DNA from: Streptomyces indicus
Lineage (GTDB): Bacteria > Actinomycetota > Actinomycetes > Streptomycetales > Streptomycetaceae
DNA: 64,000 nt
Direction of reading: 5' to 3'
NCBI RefSeq assembly: GCF_900100315.1
Contig: NZ_FNFF01000001.1
Location: forward strand, 1,426,001 to 1,490,000
The notes beneath the pieces are model-generated. The model was given only the letters and a program-made list of their open reading frames with translations, did no database searches and was not told the DNA's origin. This document shows, piece by piece, positions 28,075-36,564 of the stretch (positions within the stretch are counted from its first letter, which is position 1; every line of letters begins with the position of its first letter). Both the position numbers and the translations under genes were made by a program.

Positions 28075-28922
28075 TCGATCATTTCCTGCTCGGCGGTGAA
28101 CTGCCCGTCCGCCGCCTCGGTTACGGCACCGCCCAGCTCACCGGCCCCGGCTACTGGGGGCCGCGCGGCCCGGCGGCGGACATGACCGCGGTGCTGCGGC
28201 GGGCGGTCGAGCGGGGCGTCACGCTGATCGACACCGCCGAGAACTACGGACCGTGGATCGCCGAGGAACTCGTCGCCGAAGCCCTGCACCCGTACCCCTC
28301 CGACCTGGTGATCGCCACCAAGGGCGGTGTGGTGCGCACCGGTCCGGACACCCGGCGCATCGACGGCCGGCCCGCGACCGTGCGCGCGATGTGCGAGGCG
28401 AGCCTGCGCCGGCTGCGCACCGACCGCATCGACCTCTACCAGCTGCACCGCCTCGACCCCGAGGTGCCGCTCGCGGACCAGCTGGGCACGCTGGCCGAGC
28501 TGCGGGCCGAGGGCAAGATCCGGTACGCGGGTCTGGACACGGTCACCGCGGAGGACCTGACGCGCGCGCTCGCCCTCGACCTGGTCCCGATCGCCTCGGT
28601 CCAGAACCGCTACAACCTGCTCGACCGCGCCTCGGACGAGCTCCTGAAGCTGTGCGAGCGGCACGGGATCGCGTTCCTGCCCTGGTTCCCTTTGGGCAAC
28701 GGGGTGTTGACCGAGGATCCGGTGTGCGCGCGGATCGCGCGGGCGCACGACGCGACGCCCGGCCAGATCGCCCTGGCCTGGCTGCTCCACCACTCCCCCG
28801 CCCTGTGCCCGACGCCGGGCACGGGGACGCTCGCGCATCTGGAGGAGAACCTGGACGCGGGAGCGGTACGGCTGGGCGCGCAGGAGATGGCGGAGCTGGA
28901 CGGGCTCAGCTCTGCGGGGTGA
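28071..28922 (+). CDS. Aldo/keto reductase family oxidoreductase
   Basis: 283 residues with the NADPH-dependent aldo/keto reductase barrel. The catalytic tetrad can be placed: D in TLIDTAENYGPW, Y in the same segment, K in LVIATKGG and H in LYQLHRLD. VPIASVQNRYNLLDR and the C-terminal IALAWLLHHSPALCPTPGTGTLAHLEENL supply substrate and cofactor binding. It overlaps the acetyltransferase gene by 4 bp and is surely co-transcribed with it. Its last 17 bases overlap the convergent NTF2-like gene. Substrate unknown. Confidence 0.9.
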   Translation: MIDHFLLGGELPVRRLGYGTAQLTGPGYWGPRGPAADMTAVLRRAVERGVTLIDTAENYGPWIAEELVAEALHPYPSDLVIATKGGVVRTGPDTRRIDGRPATVRAMCEASLRRLRTDRIDLYQLHRLDPEVPLADQLGTLAELRAEGKIRYAGLDTVTAEDLTRALALDLVPIASVQNRYNLLDRASDELLKLCERHGIAFLPWFPLGNGVLTEDPVCARIARAHDATPGQIALAWLLHHSPALCPTPGTGTLAHLEENLDAGAVRLGAQEMAELDGLSSAG

Positions 28923-29277
28923 ACAGCGTCGCCTGGTGGAACCAGAGCCGCCAGCCCTCGGGGGTGAGCCGCCACAGGGAGCTGCGGTGGGCGTGCCGTC
29001 CCCCGTTCTCGGTGTCGAACGTGAGCTGGACCAGGTCGTCGGCGAGCTGAACCCCGCGCATGCGCGAGGCGACGAACTGCGTGCCCCCGTCGAAGTCCGA
29101 CGTGGCGATGGCCTCCAGCATCGACGTGCGGTCCCAGAAGGCCCCGGACGCCCCGAACTCCGTGAACTCCTCGTGCAGCAGCGCCCCGACCCGCTCCGGG
29201 TCCCGGCGCACCTCGGGGTCGAGCAGCAGCAGCTCGCCCTCGATGGCGGCGGTGACGGCGGCGGACTGCTCAGCCAT
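28906..29277 (-). CDS. NTF2-like (DUF4440-type) protein
   Basis: 123 residues with a cone-shaped NTF2-like fold pattern: IEGELLLLDPEVRRDPERVGALLHEEFTEFGASG, then WDRTSMLEAIA and the late strands SSLWRLTPEGWRLWFHQATLF. Members serve as small enzymes, polyketide cyclases or SnoaL-like binding proteins; none can be chosen here. The gene overlaps the DUF1697 gene by 8 bp and its 3' end overlaps the convergent aldo/keto reductase gene by 17 bp. Confidence 0.82.
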   Translation of the reverse strand: MAEQSAAVTAAIEGELLLLDPEVRRDPERVGALLHEEFTEFGASGAFWDRTSMLEAIATSDFDGGTQFVASRMRGVQLADDLVQLTFDTENGGRHAHRSSLWRLTPEGWRLWFHQATLFTPQS

Positions 29278-29818
29278 GGGTCAGCTCCACAAGCTTGGTG
29301 ACGGTGTTCCAGTTGCGCGTGGTGGCGATCATGCCCTTGGTCATCCGCGGGCGCGACAGGATTTCCGCCAGCTTGGAGCGGCCGAGCCCGTCGGGTGCGT
29401 AGAGGTAGACGCAGCGGTCGCCGAACCGGAACTCCTCGGGCAGGAAGGAGGGTTGGTCGATCTCCTCGTAGCGCCCGGGGTCCGGCTGCTGCGAGAGGTA
29501 GGTGACGTGCAGCTGCTTGGGCTCCAGGTCCGCGGCCGGGAACGGGCAGGCCTCGGCGACGGCCTGGAGATACGCATGGTCGCGGACCAGGCAGTCCACC
29601 GGGAAGCCGAACTGCTTCTCGATGGCCGCCGACAGCTCGGCGGCGAGGCTCTCCTCGTCGCCCTCGGCCGTCGTGAAGAACGCGTTGCCGCTCTGCAGAT
29701 GCGTGGCCACGCCGCCGTATCCCAGGCCGGTGAGCAGCGTGCGCAGCTCGGCCATGGGGACCTTGGCGCGGCCGCCGACGTTGATACCGCGCAGCAGTGC
29801 CGCGTAAGTCTTCGTCAT
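29270..29818 (-). CDS. DUF1697 family protein
   Basis: 182 residues. The opening KTYAALLRGINVGGRAKVPM, then HLQSGNAFFTT, and the C-terminal RPRMTKGMIATTRNWNTVTKLVEL are the conserved blocks of DUF1697, a widespread bacterial family with no proven function. ATG 29818 begins exactly at the conserved N-terminal block. It is co-transcribed with the NTF2-like gene. A hairpin at 29852-29881 separates it from the upstream glycosyltransferase gene. Confidence 0.9.
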   Translation of the reverse strand: MTKTYAALLRGINVGGRAKVPMAELRTLLTGLGYGGVATHLQSGNAFFTTAEGDEESLAAELSAAIEKQFGFPVDCLVRDHAYLQAVAEACPFPAADLEPKQLHVTYLSQQPDPGRYEEIDQPSFLPEEFRFGDRCVYLYAPDGLGRSKLAEILSRPRMTKGMIATTRNWNTVTKLVELTHG

Positions 29819-29851
29819 GTCCGAACGATAAAGGCAGGCACCGACAACCGC

Positions 29852-29881
29852 GGACGGCCGCCGGGATTCCGACGGCCGTCC
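29852..29881 (-). terminator. Hairpin after the glycosyltransferase gene
   Basis: GGACGGCCG (29852-29860) and CGGCCGTCC (29873-29881) form a 9-bp perfect stem with a 12-base loop, 48 bases beyond the glycosyltransferase stop. Confidence 0.5.
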
Positions 29882-29928
29882 GGGGGTGGCCGGAGAGGCC
29901 CGGGCCGGGGGCTGGGCCGGAGGCGGTA

Positions 29929-31122
29929 TCAGCCCCGCAGTTCGGCCTCCACCAGGTCGGCCGCGCGCTTGGTGCCGCCTTCGGCCGCGGTCTGCGCCTG
30001 GAGCTCCGCGAGCCTGCGGGCGACCTCCGGGTCCGCGGCCAGGGCGAGCACGGCCTCGCGCAGCACCTCGGCCGTGGCCTCCTCGGCCGGGACGTGCCGG
30101 GCGACGCCGAGGGCCTGGAGCATGTCGGCGTTGCCGAACTGGTCCACGGCCTGCGGCACCGCGACCATCGGGGTCGCGGTGGCCAGACCCTCCTGACTGC
30201 CGCCCGCGCCGGCGTGGGTGAGGAACGCGTCCGCCTGGCGCAGGATCGCCAGCTGGGGCACCCAGGAGTGCACCTCGAAGTTGGCCGGGATCGCGCCGAG
30301 TTCGGCAGCATCGACGTGCTTGCCGATCTGCAGCACCACATGCCAGCCGGCCAGATCGCCGAAGGCCTTGATGCACTCCCGGTAGAAGCCGGGCTGCTTG
30401 GTGAAGGTGGAGCCGAGCGAGACGAGCAGCACCTTGTCGGCGTCCGCCGGCCGCTGCCACTCCCCCTCGGTGCGCTCGCCCTGGCAGGCGCCGACGAAGG
30501 TGTAGACGGACTCGTCGACCCGGTCGGCGTTCGGCTGGAGCGCCTTGGGGATCACGACGATGCAGCGGTCGGGGCGGCCCATGAAGTTCTCGACCGAGAG
30601 GTCCATGCCGTTCTCGGCGATCCACCCCGCGAAGGTGCCGAAGAACTTCTTCCCGCGCTCGGTCTCCTTGAGCGGGTCGAACAGCGGCTTGCCCACCTCC
30701 TCCTCGTACCCCTTCCAGGCCACGAGGTTCGGCGAGAACTGCACGATCGGCACGCCCCAGCGGTGGGCGAGGACGCGGGCCGGATACGCGGTGATGTCGT
30801 AGAGGACGAGATCCGGCTCGTCGCCCTCGTAGAGCTTCTCGAGCTGCGGGAGCGCCTGGAGCGCGTCGGTCAGGAACGGCTCGATGTTGTCGATGAGTTC
30901 GGTGCCCCAGGCGTCCGGGTCCTCGTCGGTGGGCAGGGTCGAGGTCCACACCTTCGGCTCGGCTCCGACGGCGGCCACCTTGTCGGCGAAGGACTCCGGA
31001 ATCGCGTAGGTGACGCGGTGGCCGCGGGCGACGAGTTCGCGGATGACTTCCAGGCTGGGGTTCACATGCCCGGAAGCGGCGATGGAGAACATGGCGATAT
31101 GCGCGGGCTTGTGAGGTGTCAT
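29929..31122 (-). CDS. Macrolide-type glycosyltransferase (MGT family, GT1)
   Basis: 397 residues with the GT-B fold of OleD/OleI/Mgt enzymes, which glucosylate and inactivate macrolides or other natural products with UDP-glucose. N-terminal [32 protein letters not shown] contains the catalytic-type His of the SGHVNP motif. The donor-binding segment is [47 protein letters not shown] and [16 protein letters not shown] are also typical. A palindromic site lies just upstream, so inducible expression is likely. The acceptor range cannot be predicted; a self-resistance or detoxification role is inferred. Confidence 0.9.
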   Translation of the reverse strand: MTPHKPAHIAMFSIAASGHVNPSLEVIRELVARGHRVTYAIPESFADKVAAVGAEPKVWTSTLPTDEDPDAWGTELIDNIEPFLTDALQALPQLEKLYEGDEPDLVLYDITAYPARVLAHRWGVPIVQFSPNLVAWKGYEEEVGKPLFDPLKETERGKKFFGTFAGWIAENGMDLSVENFMGRPDRCIVVIPKALQPNADRVDESVYTFVGACQGERTEGEWQRPADADKVLLVSLGSTFTKQPGFYRECIKAFGDLAGWHVVLQIGKHVDAAELGAIPANFEVHSWVPQLAILRQADAFLTHAGAGGSQEGLATATPMVAVPQAVDQFGNADMLQALGVARHVPAEEATAEVLREAVLALAADPEVARRLAELQAQTAAEGGTKRAADLVEAELRG

Positions 31123-31140
31123 GCGTTCACCCTAGACGAG

Positions 31141-31173
31141 ACGAGACGTCTCGTGCAAGACGGATCGTCTCGT
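31141..31173. promoter_or_regulatory. Palindromic operator candidate upstream of the glycosyltransferase
   Basis: ACGAGACGTCTCGT (31141-31154) is a perfect 14-bp palindrome 18 bases before the start on the minus strand. An additional GACGA unit precedes it and a CGTCTCGT half-site follows at 31166-31173. Such symmetry is typical of TetR-type repressor sites. No TetR gene lies in the window. Confidence 0.55.
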
Positions 31174-31189
31174 GAGCCGGATCCGCGGC

Positions 31190-31239
31190 CCCGAGGCCGG
31201 ATCGCGGTCCCGAGGCCGGGTCCGCGTCCCCGAGGCCGG
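31190..31239. repeat. Three GC-rich repeats about 20 bp apart
   Basis: CCGAGGCCGG occurs at 31191, 31210 and 31230, within a partly conserved 19-20-bp unit. It lies in the divergent region between the glycosyltransferase and SRPBCC genes. Function unknown; slippage is the simplest origin. Confidence 0.6.
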
Positions 31240-31345
31240 GTCCGCTGCTGCAGGACCGGGCGCCGAGGCATGGGACCCGCCCTGCCGGGCACACGGGTGG
31301 CCGTAGGCGACGTACCGAACAAGTCATGCCAAAGGAGGCATCTCC

Positions 31346-31786
31346 GTGAGCTCCTCACTGATCGAAGCCGTCGACGTCAAGGCCCCGGTCTCGGTGAGCT
31401 GGACGCTGTGGAACGACGTCGAGCGCTGGCCGTCCTTCCTGAGCCATGTGAAGCATGTGAAGCGCATCGACGGGCAGCGGTTCGCCTGGCAGCTCGCCCT
31501 GCCCGGCGCCGACAAGGAGTTCGTGGCCGAGCTGGCCGAGGTGATCCCCGAGGAGCGCATCGCGTGGCACACCACGCAAGGCGTGGAGCACGCGGGCGTG
31601 GTCACGTTCCACCGGCTCAGCGACACGACGAGTCGCGTCACGCTGCAGATCGAGTACGACCCGAAGGGGTTCGTGGAGCACGTGGGGGCGCTCACGAACC
31701 TCGACTCCACGCTGGCCAACTACGACCTGGGCCAGTTCAAGAACATGGCCGAGCGCGAGGCGGCGAAGGGGCACGGGCAGGCGTGA
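31346..31786 (+). CDS. SRPBCC family protein (polyketide cyclase/START-like fold)
   Basis: 146 residues: VDVKAPVSVSWTLWNDVERWPSFLSHVKHVKRID at the start, a middle RIAWHTTQGVEHAGVVTFHRL, and a long C-terminal helix containing STLANYDLGQFKNMAE. This is the helix-grip fold that binds hydrophobic ligands. The GTG start is preceded by AAAGGAGG (31331-31338). ATGCC and GGCAT flank that sequence, so a small stem-loop (31326-31341) could partly mask the ribosome site. No polyketide cluster is nearby; ligand unknown. Confidence 0.85.
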   Translation: MSSSLIEAVDVKAPVSVSWTLWNDVERWPSFLSHVKHVKRIDGQRFAWQLALPGADKEFVAELAEVIPEERIAWHTTQGVEHAGVVTFHRLSDTTSRVTLQIEYDPKGFVEHVGALTNLDSTLANYDLGQFKNMAEREAAKGHGQA

Positions 31787-31829
31787 CCGACGGGTCGCCC
31801 CCGGCCGGCCCTCACTCCCCCGCCGGGCC

Positions 31830-33035
31830 TCACTCCGCGGCCGGGCCCGACGTCGACGGCGGATTCCACTCCAGGAGCAGGATCGTGGCGTCGTCGCGGA
31901 GTTTGTTCTCGCTCGCGTCGAGGACCGAGTGGATCAGCCGGCGCAGGGTCTCCGGGGCCGGCTCCCCGGTGGAGGCCGCGTGGATCACGGCCTGCGCGAA
32001 GCGGTCGGCGCCGAACTCCTCGCCGTCGGCGAGCCGCGCCTCCGTGATGCCGTCGGTGTGCAGCAGGACGCGGTCGCCGGGCTCCAGGGCGATCTGGTGG
32101 ACCTGCCGGGGCGCCTCGGTGAGCAGCGCGGGCAGGCCCATCGGGACGTCCGGCTCGCGCTCCATGGCCTCGGACACCAGGCGCGGGCCGCGGACGAGCA
32201 GCGGCGGCGGGTGACCGCAGTTGATCCAGCGCAGCGCGCCGGTGGCCAGGTCCAGCTGGATCAGCACGGCGGTGCAGAACTGGTCGGGCAGCCAGGCGCC
32301 CAGCGCCTCGTCCACCGCGGAGGTCAGCTCGGACAGGTCCGAGCCGGTGCGGCGGGCGTTGCGGCAGGCGGCGAGCGCCACCGCGGCGGTCAGCCCCGAC
32401 GACAGGTCGTGGCCCATGGCGTCCACGACGGCGGCGTGCAGCGTGGTCGTGGTCAGCGCGTGGTCGTACGCGTCGCCGCCGATCTCGTAGGCGGGCTCCA
32501 TCACCGCGGTGGAGACGATCCGCGGCGTGCCGATGGTGCGCGGCGGCAGCAGGGCCCGCAGCATCTCCGCGGGCAGTCCCATGGTCTCGGTGCGGGTGCG
32601 CTGCACCACGGAGTCCTTGAACGCGCGCTTCGAGGTGATCAGCGGCGCGAGCAGCGAGGCCAGGGCCCGGCTGCGCAGCAGGAACGAGGGGTCCACGGCC
32701 GGGGTCGGCACGGCGAGGACGCCGAGCCGCTCGGCCCCGTCGATGAGCGGCAGCCAGACGGTGATGTCCCGGGCACCCTCCTCGACGTGCAGGCTCTGCT
32801 TCCGGTACGCCCAGCCGCCGGCGGAGTCGTCGACCGGCAGCGGGTCCGCGGGAGCCGTCAGCGGAATCAGCTGCCGCTGCTGCAGATCCGCGAGATAGAC
32901 CTGGACCGGCGCGAGATCCAGCGCCTCGGCCGCCAGCGTGACGACGGTGGACAGGTCGAGCTCGGCGATGTGGCCGCCCGCGAGGAACGCGGCCAGTTTG
33001 GCGTCGAGGTCTTCCCTGCCCTCACCAGCGGTCAC
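31830..33035 (-). CDS. PP2C-type (SpoIIE-like) protein phosphatase with GAF-like region
   Basis: 401 residues. The N-terminal half, with SLHVEEGARDITVWLPLIDGAERLGVLAVP, resembles a GAF sensor. The C-terminal half is a PP2C/SpoIIE phosphatase with metal-binding EIGGDAYDHA and VVDAMGHDLSSGLTAAVAL, followed by WINCGHPPPLLVRG, VLLHTDGITEARLADGEEFG and LRDDATILLLEW. Such proteins dephosphorylate anti-sigma-factor antagonists. I prefer GTG 33035, which follows a GAGGGCAGGG sequence. ATG 33062 and longer frames are possible, and an 18-bp duplication spans this start region. Confidence 0.86.
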   Translation of the reverse strand: MTAGEGREDLDAKLAAFLAGGHIAELDLSTVVTLAAEALDLAPVQVYLADLQQRQLIPLTAPADPLPVDDSAGGWAYRKQSLHVEEGARDITVWLPLIDGAERLGVLAVPTPAVDPSFLLRSRALASLLAPLITSKRAFKDSVVQRTRTETMGLPAEMLRALLPPRTIGTPRIVSTAVMEPAYEIGGDAYDHALTTTTLHAAVVDAMGHDLSSGLTAAVALAACRNARRTGSDLSELTSAVDEALGAWLPDQFCTAVLIQLDLATGALRWINCGHPPPLLVRGPRLVSEAMEREPDVPMGLPALLTEAPRQVHQIALEPGDRVLLHTDGITEARLADGEEFGADRFAQAVIHAASTGEPAPETLRRLIHSVLDASENKLRDDATILLLEWNPPSTSGPAAE

Positions 33036-33054
33036 ATTCCCTGCCCTCACCAGC
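33012..33054. repeat. 18-bp perfect direct repeat at the phosphatase start
   Basis: TTCCCTGCCCTCACCAGC occurs at 33012-33029 and again at 33037-33054, 25 bp apart. On the coding strand each copy contains GGTGAGGGCAGGGAA, so the ribosome-binding sequence itself is duplicated on both sides of the chosen GTG. The 25-bp period is not a multiple of three. Confidence 0.85.
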
Positions 33055-33215
33055 CGACACATCGGCGCTCCGGAGTCGGTGCCGCCCCGCGGTCCGGGCA
33101 GCTGCCTGCCTCCTGGCAGTGTCACACCGTCCGGCGGTGCGGTCCTGTTCGCGCCGTCGGCGGAGTGACGCCCGCGCCTGCGCGCACCGGGCTCCACGCG
33201 GGCCTCCGCGGCGCC

Positions 33216-33320
33216 GTCACACCCCGTACGCCATACGCCGTACGGGCCTCGTCACACCCCGCAGGCCGTACGCCGTACGAGCCCCGTCACACCCCACGCG
33301 CCGTACGCCGCACGCACTCC
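33216..33320. repeat. Three 35-bp tandem repeats at a gene 3' end
   Basis: GTCACACCCC starts at 33216, 33251 and 33286, each followed by a similar GTACGCCGTACG-rich segment, so the unit is exactly 35 bp. The third copy contains the stop codon and last codons of the YbdK-type gene; the other two are non-coding duplicates of that gene end. Confidence 0.85.
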
Positions 33321-34381
33321 TCCACCACCTCGCGCAGGCTTCCGCCGCGCTCGTACACCGACCGCTGGAACGCGGCACCGTTCCCGTCCCGCAGCAGGCG
33401 GTCGAGCAGAGCGCGGGCCATGTCGAGGTCGCCGGTGTCCTCGAGTGCGGGGCGTACGTGGTCGAAGAGCGCCTCGACCACCGTCGCGGCGGGGGTCGGT
33501 TCCATGCGCAGCGGGTGCACCAGGTCCTCCGCGAGGCCCGAGCGTGCCGCCCGCCAGGAGGCGAGGCGGAGCAGGGCCACGGAGTGCGGGACGGGCGCCG
33601 TACCGGCCCGCCACTCGCGTGCCGCCGTCTCCACCAGGCCGCGGACCAGGAGCGCGATCAGCAGCGTCCCGGACGGCTCCAGGCAGACGTCCGAGATCCG
33701 CACCTCGACGGTCGGATAGGTGTCCGACAGGCGGGCGTCGAAGTAGACCATGCCCTTGTCGAGCAGGGCACCGGTGGCGACCATGGCGCGGGTCTGCTCG
33801 TGGTACGCGGCCGCGTCGTCGAAGAGCTCCACCGGCCCCGCCGAGGGCCAGCGCCCCCACACCCGGTTGCGGTAGCTGTGGTAGTCGGTGTCCTTGCCCT
33901 GCCAGAACGGGGAGTTGGCGCTCAGCGCGAGCAGCACCGCCAGCCAGGGCCGGATCCGGTTGAGGACGGCCACGCCCTCCTCGTCCGAGTCCACACAGAC
34001 ATGCACATGGCAGCCGCAGGTGAGCTGCTCCTGGGTGGTCAGGCCGAACTGCTCCTCCAGCCACTGGTAGCGCGGCCCGTTCCCGAGCGTGGGGTTCACC
34101 GGGAGCGGGGACGTGGCCAGTGCGGCGATCGCGCCGCCGAGGGTCTTGGCGTGCTGCGCCGCCGCCTCGCGCCACCGCAGGATCTCCTGGGCGAGCGCGG
34201 ACATCTCCTCCTGCGGGCTGGTGGCGAACTCCAGCTGCTGGCGGTGGAGCTCCGGCTCGAAGGCGTCGTCGCGGGGCCGGTCGTGCGCGGCCATGGCGAG
34301 GACGGCCTGGGACAGCGCCTTGGGTTCCCCGCTCTCGCCATCGACGAGAAGCAGCTCCTCTTCCACCCCGACTGTGCGCAT
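33287..34381 (-). CDS. Carboxylate-amine ligase, YbdK/GCS2 family
   Basis: 364 residues related to glutamate-cysteine ligase type 2: MRTVGVEEELLLVDGESGEP, LEFATSPQEEMSALAQEI, GCHVHVCVDSDEEGVAVLNRIRPWL, SANSPFWQGKDTDYHSYRNRVW and FDARLSDTYPTVEVRISDV. E. coli YbdK has weak glutamate-cysteine ligase activity; the true substrates of most members are unknown. In an actinomycete a role near mycothiol or ergothioneine metabolism is conceivable but not indicated. I chose ATG 34381 over 34390 because GAGG lies at better spacing. The C-terminal codons sit in a 35-bp repeat. Confidence 0.87.
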   Translation of the reverse strand: MRTVGVEEELLLVDGESGEPKALSQAVLAMAAHDRPRDDAFEPELHRQQLEFATSPQEEMSALAQEILRWREAAAQHAKTLGGAIAALATSPLPVNPTLGNGPRYQWLEEQFGLTTQEQLTCGCHVHVCVDSDEEGVAVLNRIRPWLAVLLALSANSPFWQGKDTDYHSYRNRVWGRWPSAGPVELFDDAAAYHEQTRAMVATGALLDKGMVYFDARLSDTYPTVEVRISDVCLEPSGTLLIALLVRGLVETAAREWRAGTAPVPHSVALLRLASWRAARSGLAEDLVHPLRMEPTPAATVVEALFDHVRPALEDTGDLDMARALLDRLLRDGNGAAFQRSVYERGGSLREVVEECVRRTARGV

Positions 34382-34441
34382 ACCTACCATCCTCGTCCCG
34401 TCCGGCCGTTTGAGCTAACGGGGTACCCGGCAGGGGGACGG

Positions 34442-35728
34442 TTAGCGCTGATAGCGCCTGAGGACCAGGTTTCCGTCCTTCACCAGCCGTTTCTCCAGCT
34501 CCTCGGCGTCGATCGCGCCGCTGTAGTACTCCTGCAGCGCGGGGGTGGCCACCTTGTCCTTCCACTCCGGGTAGCCGCGTACGGACTGGGCCGGGGCGGA
34601 GGTCAGGTGCGCGGCGAGCGCCGTGCCGGTGGCCCAGCCGTCCTTCTCGGCGTGCAGCGCGGGGGCCTTCAGTGCCTCGGTGCCGGTGGGCAGCATCCAG
34701 TCGCCCTGGGCGAGGCGCACCATGTTCTCCGGCTGGAGCATGAAGTCGATGAACTCCATGGCCTCCTTCTTGTGCTCGGTGTCCTCGGAGATCGACAGGG
34801 TCTGCGGCGAGACGCCCTGGGTCAGGCCGTCGGCCCCGGCGGGCGCGGGCAGCACCTGCCACTCGAAGCCGTCCGGTGCCTGCTGGACGATCTGCTGCCG
34901 GTACGAGAAGCCGAGCGGCACCATCGCGTACTTGCCGCCGAAGAAGCCGGGCAGGGTGTCGGAGCCGCCCATGCCGAGGGTCGTACCGGAAGCGCTGCCG
35001 TCGGTGTTGACCTGGTCGTGGATCGTGCCGGGCACGACCGCGTCGCCCTCCTCGAAGCGGATCTCGACCTTGCCGTCCTGCTGCCGGTGGAACAGCCGTC
35101 CGCCGGCGGACAGCGAGAGGTTGAGGGTGGCGGAGACGGGTTCCTTGAGCGGCCAGGCGACGCCGTACTTGCCGTCGCCGCTCAACTCCTTGGTGACCGC
35201 CCGGAATTCCTGCCAGGTCCAGGGCTTGTCCGGGGTCGGGATGCGGACGCCCGACTCCTTCAGCCACTTCGCGTTGGCCATGAGGACCCGCGGCTCCTGG
35301 AGGAAGGGCACGCCGTAGATCCCGTCCTGGAAGGTGGCCGTCTCCCAGCTGTTGCGCGGGATGTCGGACTTGAGGCGCGCGGGGATCAGGTCGGTGAGGT
35401 CCGCGAGGTAGCCGCCGTACGCGAAGTCGGCGAGGTCGTCGGAGGCGTCGTGGATGATGTCCGGCGCCTCGCCGCCCTCGAAGGAGGTGAGCAGCTGGTC
35501 GTGGACGCTGTCCCAGCTGCCCTGGATGTACTTGACCTGGACGTCGGGGTGCGCGGCGTTCCACTCCTTCACCAGCTCCTTGTTCACCTCGACCGACTCG
35601 GCCTGCCAGGCGAGGGACTGGAACTGGAGGGTGATCTTCCCGTCGCCGTCGGACGAGTCACCCGTGCAGCCGGAGAGCAGCAGGGCGAGCGAAGCGGCGG
35701 CCGCGGCAAGGCACTTGAGGCGGCGCAT
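34442..35728 (-). CDS. Carbohydrate ABC transporter substrate-binding lipoprotein
   Basis: 428 residues with a signal peptide ending LALLLSGCTG (lipobox cysteine), then an extracellular solute-binding protein family 1 fold: KEWNAAHPDVQVKYIQGSWDSVHDQLLTSFEGGEAPDIIHDAS, YGVPFLQEPRVLMANAKWLKESG and EHKKEAMEFIDFMLQPENM. It is last in a permease-permease-binding-protein set and its ATG shares one base with the preceding stop (TGATG). The sugar is unknown. No ATPase gene is adjacent, so a shared MsiK-type ATPase, as used by many Streptomyces sugar importers, is likely. Confidence 0.9.
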   Translation of the reverse strand: MRRLKCLAAAAASLALLLSGCTGDSSDGDGKITLQFQSLAWQAESVEVNKELVKEWNAAHPDVQVKYIQGSWDSVHDQLLTSFEGGEAPDIIHDASDDLADFAYGGYLADLTDLIPARLKSDIPRNSWETATFQDGIYGVPFLQEPRVLMANAKWLKESGVRIPTPDKPWTWQEFRAVTKELSGDGKYGVAWPLKEPVSATLNLSLSAGGRLFHRQQDGKVEIRFEEGDAVVPGTIHDQVNTDGSASGTTLGMGGSDTLPGFFGGKYAMVPLGFSYRQQIVQQAPDGFEWQVLPAPAGADGLTQGVSPQTLSISEDTEHKKEAMEFIDFMLQPENMVRLAQGDWMLPTGTEALKAPALHAEKDGWATGTALAAHLTSAPAQSVRGYPEWKDKVATPALQEYYSGAIDAEELEKRLVKDGNLVLRRYQR

Positions 35729-36564
35729 CAGCTCTTCACCGCCCCGGCGAGCATCCCGCCCGTGATCCGCTTCTGGATGATCGAGAAGATCACCAGGGAG
35801 GGGATGGTGGCGAGGAAGGCGGCGGCGGCGAGCGGGCCGAGGTCGGCCACGCCCTCCGTGCCGATGAAGCGGTTGAGGATGACCGGCAAGGTCTGCTTCT
35901 CCGGGGTCTTGAGCAGGACGAGCGCGAAGAAGAACTCGTTCCACGCGGTGATGAACGCGAACATCGCAGTGGCCACCACTCCGGGCGCGAGCAGCGGGGC
36001 GACGACGGAGACGAAGGTGCGCATCCGGCCCGCGCCGTCCACGGCCGCGGCTTCCTCCAGTTCGGCCGGGACGGCCCGTACGTACCCGACGAGCATCCAC
36101 AGCGCGAAGGGCAGCGACCACACCACGTACACCAGGACCAGGCCCGGCAGGGCGTTGATCAGGTGCAGGTTCTTCAGGATCAGGAACAGCGGGATGATGA
36201 TGAGCACGAACGGGAACGCCTGGCTCACCACGACCCAGCCCGTGGCCGCCTTCGACAGGCGGCTCTGGTGCCGGGCCATCACGTACGCCATCGGGGTCGC
36301 GATCACCACGGCGACCAGGGCCGCACTCAGCGCCACCAGCAGGGAGTTGAGGCCGGCCTGGAGCAGGGGCTGCTCGTCGAAGGCCTGCCGGAAGTTCTGC
36401 AGCGTGGGATCCTTCGGGATCCAGGTGGGGTCCAGACTGCCCAGTTCCTTGGCCGGCTTGAAGGCCGTGGAGATCAGCCACAGGAACGGGAAGGCCAGGA
36501 AGACCAGATAGGCGAGCAGGGCCACGTACTGCGCGGCGCGCGCGGACTTCCTCGTACGCATCAC
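35728..36564 (-). CDS. Carbohydrate ABC transporter permease (MalG-like)
   Basis: 278 residues, six predicted membrane helices, and the cytoplasmic coupling loop EEAAAVDGAGRMRTFVSVVAPLLAPG characteristic of binding-protein-dependent permeases. The C-terminus ...IIQKRITGGMLAGAVKS is typical of MalG-type subunits. It overlaps the upstream permease gene by 4 bp. The start may be GTG 36564, nine bases after GGAGG, or the next codon ATG 36561. Confidence 0.92.
   Translation of the reverse strand: MMRTRKSARAAQYVALLAYLVFLAFPFLWLISTAFKPAKELGSLDPTWIPKDPTLQNFRQAFDEQPLLQAGLNSLLVALSAALVAVVIATPMAYVMARHQSRLSKAATGWVVVSQAFPFVLIIIPLFLILKNLHLINALPGLVLVYVVWSLPFALWMLVGYVRAVPAELEEAAAVDGAGRMRTFVSVVAPLLAPGVVATAMFAFITAWNEFFFALVLLKTPEKQTLPVILNRFIGTEGVADLGPLAAAAFLATIPSLVIFSIIQKRITGGMLAGAVKS

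Noticed and set aside
31326..31341. RNA thermosensor over the SRPBCC ribosome site
   Set aside because: The stem has only five base pairs; too weak to claim without structure data.
33216..33320. CRISPR-like array
   Set aside because: Only three units, with no distinct repeat/spacer division and no cas genes; the units are copies of a gene end.
33119..36511. 1130-codon plus-strand frame across the phosphatase, ligase and sugar-importer genes
   Set aside because: It crosses several well-supported minus-strand genes, has low-complexity His/Arg/Val composition and no recognisable motif.
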